Positions 8,642 through 15,345 of a stretch of DNA of 64,000 bases are shown here, piece after piece. Source of the DNA: CAYYMH01 sp964472785 (GTDB lineage Bacteria; Zhuqueibacterota; Zhuqueibacteria; Thermofontimicrobiales; Thermofontimicrobiaceae); NCBI GenBank assembly GCA_964472785.1, contig CAYYMH010000007.1:1-64000 (forward strand). Direction: 5' to 3'. Position 1 is the first letter of the stretch; each line of letters opens with the position of its first letter. The notes under the pieces are model-generated. The model ran no database searches. It was not told where the DNA came from and saw nothing but the letters and a program-made list of their open reading frames with translations. The translations under genes and the position numbers were made by a program.

Positions 8642-9331
8642 CTAATCCCATACTAAAATATCCTTTGCAACCTCATTATCCAAGGCAAGTTGCGTTGAAT
8701 CAATTTTAATAACCAGCGCCGGATAAGTTTGATGAACTTTAATTTTTTTCCCGGGCTGAATCCCCAATTGAGTTAGCTGATGCATCCGCCTGTTTGAATT
8801 GGTGTTGATGTAGGCAACTCGTGCCTCCTGACCTGATTTAACTTCAGCGAGGCTCTTAGTTGCCGTTGCAACGGAACTGCGAGCTTCTTTGCAACAAGCG
8901 CCTTCAGGAATTGGTAAGCCGTGGGGACAGACTTTTGGGTGCCCCAGTAATGTGCAAATTCCATCGACAATTTCCGGGACCACCATGTGCTCGAATTCGC
9001 AAGCGCCTGTCTCGACTGAGTCCGGTTTCATGTTTAGTACATCTGTTAACAAACGTTCAGCGAGTCGATGGGCTCTAACAATTTGACGAGCGTGATTATA
9101 GCCTTTTTGAGTGAATTTAAGTTCATTCCTGGTCTCTTCGATAAAACCGTTTTCTTTGAGGATCGATAAAACTGAATCGTCCCAATAACCGTTTTTATCA
9201 GAAGGAAAATTTATCATATTTGCACCATGACGCTCTTGAAAATACCAGAGAATTTCAAGATATTCGTCAATCTCTTTTTGGGAAATCTCAGTTCGATGGC
9301 GCCTGTTTCGAAATCTTCTCGAATGTTTCAA
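8642..9331 (-). CDS. DtxR/MntR-like protein with C-terminal FeoA-like domain
   Basis: Last gene of the iron operon. Residues about 80-145 match the DtxR metal-binding and dimerisation domain: H88 and E92 (RAHRLAERLL), the C111-x-x-E114-H115 triad, and GHPKVCPHG at 130-138. Residues about 160-229 form an FeoA/SH3-like domain (RRMHQLTQLGIQPGKKIKV). The N-terminal DNA-binding region is unusual. A possible recognition helix (DDSVLSILKENGFI) can be seen, but the preceding helix normally reading like KDLAERLGV is replaced by INFPSDKNGY. It starts with TTG, 6 bases after feoB, using a GGAGG inside the feoB end. It may be an iron-dependent repressor, or a sensor that has lost strong DNA binding and supplies FeoA function. 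Confidence 0.8.
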   Translation of the reverse strand: MKHSRRFRNRRHRTEISQKEIDEYLEILWYFQERHGANMINFPSDKNGYWDDSVLSILKENGFIEETRNELKFTQKGYNHARQIVRAHRLAERLLTDVLNMKPDSVETGACEFEHMVVPEIVDGICTLLGHPKVCPHGLPIPEGACCKEARSSVATATKSLAEVKSGQEARVAYINTNSNRRMHQLTQLGIQPGKKIKVHQTYPALVIKIDSTQLALDNEVAKDILVWD

Positions 9332-9337
9332 TTTAAA

Positions 9338-11299
9338 TTAACCTCCGTAAGAAAATAGTCTTAAAATGAAATTAATTAATCCACCAATCATGATGGATGA
9401 AAATGTGATAACAAAAAGCATAATGAGCGATTGTTTGAGTTTTATTTCCTTGATCATTGCCATTACATTGGAAATACAGGGAATAAACAGAGTGATGACG
9501 GTTACCGATACAATCACTTGTATCGGATTCAACTCGCCTTGATTAACCATGTTCATAATCAGCACCGCACCTGCTTCGGAACGGGCTAAGCTCATGACCA
9601 TTGCCTCAGAAAAACGAATTGGCAGATTTAAGAAGTCAACGACAATGGGGCGTAAAAGTCTTTCTAAAATATCCATCCCACTCGTTTCATTTAAAACAAA
9701 CAAGACTGATGCGCCAAGGATAAAAAGTGGGACTGCTTCCTTTAAGAACCATAATGTGCGATAATACGTTTTTTGTAATAACATTTTTAGATCGGGAATT
9801 CGCAATGGCGGTATTTCGATGATGAAATCAGATTGTTTTTCTTGCGGTATTATTCGGTTCAAGATTAATCCGGCTGAAATTTCGATAAGCGTTAAAATGG
9901 CGATCACAATGAAAAAGGAGGTGATCGCTTCCTTGGATAAAACAGCGATATTAATACTGAGCTGACTGGAACACGGAATCGCCAATCCAATGAGAAATAT
10001 GGCAATATATTTTTCCCGTTTTGAGTCCAGTATTTTTGTTGACAGCGTTGCCATGGTTTTACAACCGAATCCGAGAACAATAGGTAGAATTGATTTTCCT
10101 GTCAGACCAAATTTATTAAATACTCTGCTGGTCAGAATAATGAGGTTTGTCAAATATCCAAAATCTTCGAGAAAATTTAGCACCAGAAAAAACAGTGTGA
10201 TGATCGGTAAAACAGTTCCGATTGCATTGAAAAGACCGACGGTTAATATGCCGTAGTCACCAACTAACAGTCGATTTATAAAAGGCACTGTCACAAGCTG
10301 GTCAACGAAATTAACAATCGGTTCAATCAGCAAATGCTCTACTTGTATCACCAGAAATGATGCACCAAATTTGCCGACAATCAAATAAGTGAGTAAAATA
10401 ACAGCAAGCATAATCAACCAGCCAAAAATGTGATGCCTGGACCACTCGCCGAACTTCTGGATGCCAAATTTAGTGATTTCTTCCCTGCGTGTGATCACAT
10501 TATTAATTACTTTTTTAATCCAAACGTTTTGGTAGTTGATGACTGAAACGCTCAAATTGGCAACATGATTATCGTTATATTCTTCTTTGGCTTTAATAAT
10601 TTGCTGATGAAGACGATGATTGTAATTTTGCTTTATCCAATGGATCGCAAACGGATCATCCAGGACCAGTAAATTTATAATTGATCTGGGCGGCATCTGA
10701 TCGTCCGGGAAATAGCGGTCGATCTCACGAATGAATGATTTTAAAATAGGTGGATATTGTTTGGCTTCCGGAGCGGAAATCAAATTTTTGAGATGGTTGA
10801 TAATTTTAAAAACGCCTTTTTCTTCAGTGGCGATTGTTTCAATCACCGGGATGCCGAGCTGTTCGGACAAAATTTTAGAATTGATTCGAACACCCTGTTT
10901 TGGTAGCTCATCGTTCATATTGAGAACCAGAACCATGGGAATATTTAAATCCAATAATTGGAATGTCAGTAATAAAGATTGTTCTAACTTCGCTGATTCG
11001 ACAATCTGAATGATGAATTTATCACGTTGGTTAAACAGCAAATCTCTTGTGATTTGTCCCTCTTCGGAAGGATGATCGAGTCGGTAAATACCAGCGGTGT
11101 CAATTAATTCGTACTCCTCCTGATCGATTTTGATGATATCCTGATTTAACTCAATGGTCGTAAAGGGATAGTTGGCAGTTACCGCATACTTTTTTGACAG
11201 ATGATTGAAAATTGTCGTTTTTCCGACATTGGGATTTCCGACTAATAAAATCTGTTTTTTTTTCTTATTTTTATTATCAGTTTTGTGATTAATTCTCAT
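9338..11299 (-). CDS. feoB: Ferrous iron transporter FeoB
   Basis: GTP-dependent inner-membrane Fe(II) importer. The N-terminal G domain has G1 GNPNVGKTT (residues 21-29 from the chosen start), G3 DTAG and G4 NMND. It is followed by a helical linker and a polytopic membrane domain with two gate-like segments, GFGCKTMAT and IPCISNVMAM, plus the cysteine in IPCSSQLS. The open frame extends to 11434, but that part overlaps fur. I chose the ATG at 11299 (653 residues), which puts the G1 motif at the usual distance; 11317 is also possible. Either start overlaps the fur 3' end. No separate FeoA gene is seen; the downstream DtxR-like protein carries an FeoA-like domain. Confidence 0.93.
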   Translation of the reverse strand: MRINHKTDNKNKKKKQILLVGNPNVGKTTIFNHLSKKYAVTANYPFTTIELNQDIIKIDQEEYELIDTAGIYRLDHPSEEGQITRDLLFNQRDKFIIQIVESAKLEQSLLLTFQLLDLNIPMVLVLNMNDELPKQGVRINSKILSEQLGIPVIETIATEEKGVFKIINHLKNLISAPEAKQYPPILKSFIREIDRYFPDDQMPPRSIINLLVLDDPFAIHWIKQNYNHRLHQQIIKAKEEYNDNHVANLSVSVINYQNVWIKKVINNVITRREEITKFGIQKFGEWSRHHIFGWLIMLAVILLTYLIVGKFGASFLVIQVEHLLIEPIVNFVDQLVTVPFINRLLVGDYGILTVGLFNAIGTVLPIITLFFLVLNFLEDFGYLTNLIILTSRVFNKFGLTGKSILPIVLGFGCKTMATLSTKILDSKREKYIAIFLIGLAIPCSSQLSINIAVLSKEAITSFFIVIAILTLIEISAGLILNRIIPQEKQSDFIIEIPPLRIPDLKMLLQKTYYRTLWFLKEAVPLFILGASVLFVLNETSGMDILERLLRPIVVDFLNLPIRFSEAMVMSLARSEAGAVLIMNMVNQGELNPIQVIVSVTVITLFIPCISNVMAMIKEIKLKQSLIMLFVITFSSIMIGGLINFILRLFSYGG

Positions 11300-11759
11300 T
11301 CTCTTGTTTTTTCCCATTTTCATTCTTTTGACATGTGTCGCAGACACCGTATATTTCCAACTTGTGGTAGCGGATGCCAAAGTGATACTTCTTACCAATC
11401 TCAGTTTGAAAATCGTCGATAAATGAGCATTCAAACTCTTTGATTTTTCCGCATTTGAGGCAGATCAGGTGACCGTGGTCTGGCGATCTGTGATTTATAA
11501 TTTCAAAAAATCCTTTTTTCTCCCTAAAGCTGTGTTCAACGATGAGACCGCTTTCAACGAGTAAGCGAACCGTTCGATATATCGTAGCGATGCCAATACT
11601 GGGATCAATTTTCATGATATTGTTGTAAATATCATCAATTGTGAAATGATTTTCAATGTTTTTAATAATATGGTTGAAAATGAAATCCCGGCGTTTAGAT
11701 GACTTTAGGTTTTTGAGTTTTATGAATTCCTGATAGCGATTCACTAAATTCGAATCCAT
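11289..11759 (-). CDS. fur: Ferric uptake regulator Fur
   Basis: Metal-responsive repressor of 156 residues. The winged helix includes the recognition-helix motif IGIATIYRTVRLL (about residues 55-67). The regulatory site region is HRSPDHGH (90-97), and the structural zinc site has CLKC (100-103) and CDTC (140-143). I use ATG 11759 because TAAGGAA lies five bases upstream, rather than the in-frame start at 11810 that would lie inside the promoter and operator. It is the first gene of the fur-feoB-dtxR operon, and a Fur box directly upstream indicates autoregulation. A second Fur-family gene at 51147 is the likely zinc regulator. Confidence 0.9.
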   Translation of the reverse strand: MDSNLVNRYQEFIKLKNLKSSKRRDFIFNHIIKNIENHFTIDDIYNNIMKIDPSIGIATIYRTVRLLVESGLIVEHSFREKKGFFEIINHRSPDHGHLICLKCGKIKEFECSFIDDFQTEIGKKYHFGIRYHKLEIYGVCDTCQKNENGKKQENEN

Positions 11760-11779
11760 TTTATTCCTTACAATAAAAT

Positions 11780-11798
11780 AATAATGATAATTATTATC
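11780..11798 (-). promoter_or_regulatory. Fur box
   Basis: The 19-mer at 11780-11798 on the plus strand, AATAATGATAATTATTATC, matches the classical Fur consensus GATAATGATAATCATTATC at 17 of 19 positions. It lies immediately downstream of the -10 element of the fur promoter and overlaps the expected transcription start, a position suited to repression of the iron operon. Confidence 0.8.
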
Positions 11799-11801
11799 AA
11801 T

Positions 11802-11830
11802 AATATACAAAATGATTTGTTAAATATCAA
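11802..11830 (-). promoter_or_regulatory. Promoter of the fur-feoB operon
   Basis: On the minus strand, TTGATA (11830-11825) and TATATT (11807-11802) are separated by exactly 17 bases, a good sigma70-type match. The Fur box begins three bases after the -10 element. Position about 45 bases before the fur ATG fits a short leader. Confidence 0.65.
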
Positions 11831-11880
11831 GGGAAAAATTAGCAAGAGGCAATTAAACGAATAAAAATCGAAGTGCTGAT

Positions 11881-11918
11881 AAAAAAAACCCCACCCGATA
11901 AAGGAGTGGGGTTTTTTT
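11881..11918 (-). terminator. Bidirectional hairpin terminator
   Basis: CCCCAC (11889-11894) pairs with GTGGGG (11906-11911), flanked by eight A on one side and seven T on the other. It lies just after the stop of the minus-strand FG-GAP gene and stops that transcript before the fur promoter. Confidence 0.85.
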
Positions 11919-11933
11919 GTGAAAGCTAACACA

Positions 11934-14888
11934 TTATTTTACTAATGTCATGCGTTTGGTATGTTTTACATTTCCAACTTCCAGGCTGTAAATGTAATTA
12001 CCACTCGCAACAACATTACCGCTATTATCAGTACCATCCCATACGATGCGATGTGTACCAGCAGCTTTAAATTTGTTGTCCAGCAATGTTTTAACTTCCT
12101 GACCCATCAGGTTGTAAACTTTAACCGTTACCTGTTTTACCAACGGAATTGTGTATTCTATACTTGTCGTTGGATTAAATGGGTTGGGGAAGTTTTGTGC
12201 TAAATTATAGTCTTTCGGAGTGATGACGCGCCATTTTTTTTCGGCAACGCCAACGCTACCGGTGTGTTCGAAGACATAGAGCCAGGTATCCGAATAGGGT
12301 GATTCGATCATTGTCACCACAACTTCTTTGTTTCCATCACCATCTAAGTCTTCTGCCGGTGCAGTAATTCCAAACGAACCGTGAACTGCTGAAACAACGC
12401 CAGAACTGTAATGTTCACCGTAAACGAAATCGCGGTCAACATAAACTTCCTTCATGGTCCAGCTTTCCGCAGCCATCATATCAGCGCCACCCCCGTTGTA
12501 CTCCAACATTCTGACAGCACCACGGGCATACAAGGTGACGTAGAATTCCGGCAATCCATTCTGATTTTGATCACCAAGAGCACCGGTTAAACCAGCACCA
12601 CCAGCATCAGCGCGTAACCAGGCATAATGATTCGGATTGTAAACATCGATGTCCGCAATGTTTTCCGGTGAGTTGATTAAATAGATGGTAGAATTCCAGT
12701 AAGAGTTGAAAATCAGCTCATCGTCGCCATCTCCATCAACATCCAGAGCACCCATGCCTTTGTAGATTGTTTCATCCGTCAGGGTGGTATCCGTAAAGAT
12801 CACGGTTTCTTCATAAGTATCCGGAGCAGTTGCTTCGAAGATCGAGATTTGACCATTGTTCCAGGTTGCAAAAATAGCTTCGCGCTGTCCGTTTCCGTTC
12901 AAGTCAGCGGTGGTTGCCATTTTCGGTGAACCGGTACATTCGCCGGCGCCGCGAAGTTGAGCAACTTCTACCAACCATGTTGGGAATCCAGTCAAGTCAC
13001 CGTCAATACAGGAGAATATGTATAGACCGTCTCCATCTAAGGAACCTGCATCACTGGGCCATAAGACCTCTTGATTACCATCAGCGTCAACATCCTCGAT
13101 CCAGATGCCTTCTGTTCGGTTAGTAGCAACTAACCGGTCATCGATTTGTTTTGCGGGTAAAATATAGGTGGGTCCGCCGTCAATTCCGAATCCATTATCA
13201 GTTGAGCCGTCCCATTCAAAGAAATAAAATCCAGCACTATCTGAATTCACTGAAAGGTCTGTTGATCCCATAAAGGCGATAATTTCATCGTAACCATCAC
13301 CATCGACATCACCGACTTTTACGTCGCGCGGTGTAAGTCCACTGCTTGGAGCACCCGGTTTGTATGACCATACCCATTCAACAGTATTATCATCGATCAC
13401 TTCATAAACATGAAGCTTACCTTCATATTCGGTACAAATGATCTCTTTTTTACCATCCTGATCAACATCAGAACCGGCAAAAATACCGCGTGGATTTGAC
13501 CAAACCGGATCGACATTGAGATCGGTTGTCGGATCGTCATGCCACATCACTTCAAAACCAGCATCCGGCAATGTTTCGTGCTCGATGATTTTGATGTAAT
13601 TTTCATCTGCGCCGCCACGATAAATAAGGGCCACTTCACCTTCGCCGTCGCGATCGAAATCACTGATGCAGAGATGTTGCATGGCTTGAGTTGTGTCTTC
13701 AAAAATTTCATAAGTCACCCAATTTGCCGGGTCGCCGGGAGCTGCCGGATCTGCTGTTTCGCCAACTGGTCCGATATATTCCATATCGATGACTTTTTCA
13801 GATGAAGCGATAAAATAGAGATCTGGACCATCACTACCAAATCCATGATCCATATCACCATAAGCAAGACCGGAAGCGCTGAATCCATCAAGGTTTTCCC
13901 AAATCGTATAGACATTAGTGGTATCAATCAGTGCCAATTCGCCGGGATTGGTTACGATGAAGACTTTACCGGGGCTGGTGTTTCGGACGTAAATAATTTC
14001 ACTCAGTCCGTCACCATTGATATCTCGTTGTCCCAAACCGCGGAGACAGTAACCATCGACATCGCGCGCCAGGTTCAGTTCCATGTGCTTGACATAGGTG
14101 TCTTCTTCACCGGTACATTCGTAAATTCGAATGCTGTTGTAATCCGATGTTCCTATTGCGAAGTCACCTAATCCGTCATTGTCCATATCACCATAGCAGA
14201 AACCCCACGGGCTATAGACTAATGTGTCAGTATATTCGGTTTCAAAAAGCGGGAAGCTTAAGTCGCCGCTTGTTTCTTCCAAAACCCAAACAATGTCTTC
14301 GCGGGTTTCACCAACTACTAATTCGACGTTGGGATCGGTATCGACATTACCGGCAAAAATCATCGAAATGCTGCCGCCCATACCATTGACATCCACAGCA
14401 GCGGTTACCTGATCCATCGGGAAGGGATAGGCGTCTGTAATTGTGGTGTCCATTTCCCAAATTCTTACTCCCGGAGGAGCTCCCGGACCTGCTGGCTGAG
14501 CCACACCAGCTATCAATTCAGGAAGTCCATCGCCATCAAGATCAGCATTGGCTGATGTTGCATCTAATACGTAACTGTAAATACAGTCTGAAATGTAGTA
14601 GTACCAGACAACTTCATATTCGTCGTTCCCTGTAGCTTCAACGACAAAATACCAGGCACCTTCTACCGGATCGTCCGCGGCACAGAAAATTTCATTCTTG
14701 CCGTTCTCATTCAAATCGGACAAAGTTTTGGTCGCCCAAAGAGTGTAAGGAATACCATCCGGAAAATCAAGTTTCTCAGATGACCATGTGTGATGAAACT
14801 TGTTTTCTCCCTCTTCTGTTGCTTGCAAAGCGAAGGTACCAATAACCATTGTGATTAGTACGAGTACCAGTAGCTTTTTGTAGTGCAT
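11934..14888 (-). CDS. Secreted FG-GAP/VCBS propeller protein with T9SS type A sorting domain
   Basis: A 984-residue exported protein of unknown ligand. A signal peptide is visible (KKLLVLVLITMVIGTFA). The body contains about a dozen FG-GAP-type calcium-loop repeats of the form D-x-D/N-x-D/N-G-x-x-E, for example DLDGDGLPEL, DMDNDGLGDF, DINGDGLSEI, DVDGDGYDEI and DLDGDGNKEV, which predict an integrin-like beta-propeller. The last 90 residues are a canonical type A sorting domain: QNFPNPFNPTTSIEY, VKVYNLMGQEVKTLL, and GNYIYSLEVG...KRMTLVK. Export by Sec and then T9SS to the cell surface or medium is expected. The start has a strong AAGGAGGT. It is monocistronic, closed by the terminator at 11881, and divergent from the first receptor module. 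Confidence 0.9.
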   Translation of the reverse strand: MHYKKLLVLVLITMVIGTFALQATEEGENKFHHTWSSEKLDFPDGIPYTLWATKTLSDLNENGKNEIFCAADDPVEGAWYFVVEATGNDEYEVVWYYYISDCIYSYVLDATSANADLDGDGLPELIAGVAQPAGPGAPPGVRIWEMDTTITDAYPFPMDQVTAAVDVNGMGGSISMIFAGNVDTDPNVELVVGETREDIVWVLEETSGDLSFPLFETEYTDTLVYSPWGFCYGDMDNDGLGDFAIGTSDYNSIRIYECTGEEDTYVKHMELNLARDVDGYCLRGLGQRDINGDGLSEIIYVRNTSPGKVFIVTNPGELALIDTTNVYTIWENLDGFSASGLAYGDMDHGFGSDGPDLYFIASSEKVIDMEYIGPVGETADPAAPGDPANWVTYEIFEDTTQAMQHLCISDFDRDGEGEVALIYRGGADENYIKIIEHETLPDAGFEVMWHDDPTTDLNVDPVWSNPRGIFAGSDVDQDGKKEIICTEYEGKLHVYEVIDDNTVEWVWSYKPGAPSSGLTPRDVKVGDVDGDGYDEIIAFMGSTDLSVNSDSAGFYFFEWDGSTDNGFGIDGGPTYILPAKQIDDRLVATNRTEGIWIEDVDADGNQEVLWPSDAGSLDGDGLYIFSCIDGDLTGFPTWLVEVAQLRGAGECTGSPKMATTADLNGNGQREAIFATWNNGQISIFEATAPDTYEETVIFTDTTLTDETIYKGMGALDVDGDGDDELIFNSYWNSTIYLINSPENIADIDVYNPNHYAWLRADAGGAGLTGALGDQNQNGLPEFYVTLYARGAVRMLEYNGGGADMMAAESWTMKEVYVDRDFVYGEHYSSGVVSAVHGSFGITAPAEDLDGDGNKEVVVTMIESPYSDTWLYVFEHTGSVGVAEKKWRVITPKDYNLAQNFPNPFNPTTSIEYTIPLVKQVTVKVYNLMGQEVKTLLDNKFKAAGTHRIVWDGTDNSGNVVASGNYIYSLEVGNVKHTKRMTLVK

Positions 14889-15345
14889 ACGTTACCTCCT
14901 TAAAAGGTTTGTTAAGACAAATAATTAATTAGAAATAAATAATGAAAACCAATTTGCTGAAAAAACATCACCTCCTCAAAAATTTTTTCGGACGATCATT
15001 AATGCTCTCAGTGAATTAAAATATAATAAAAATAATTGTCTAATGATTTTATGGTTAATGGTAAGTTTATCGAGAATTTGCTGTTGGATAATGTCAGGTT
15101 TATGTAAACTCATAAATCCTTGCGATTTATTTGTTCTTGTGGATAATTATTGTTTATAAACATGTGTTGTAGATGAAAGTATAATAAAAAAAATCATAAA
15201 TGTCAAATGAAAAATTAAAAAAATGAAATTGGGTGAATTTTTTCCTTGACTATGTGCTCATCTTTTGTTACATTTTTAACTAAAATAAAATTTTGGATCA
15301 TGAAAAGATAATAAAAAAAGTTAACTGGAAAGATGGAGGCTTGTC
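14889..15345. other. Intergenic region between divergent secretion genes
   Basis: 457 AT-rich bases with no convincing gene. On the minus strand there is GGAGGTGAT (14976-14968), a perfect anti-16S-type sequence about 80 bases before the FG-GAP gene, in addition to that gene's own ribosome-binding site; it has no downstream reading frame of note. On the plus strand TTGACT (15246-15251), 17 bases, then TACATT (15269-15274) is a candidate promoter for the receptor gene at 15346. Confidence 0.5.
15246..15274 (+). promoter_or_regulatory. Candidate promoter of module 1
   Basis: TTGACT and TACATT with a 17-base spacer, about 70 bases before the receptor start. The -10 element is weak, so this is a suggestion only. 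Confidence 0.3.
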
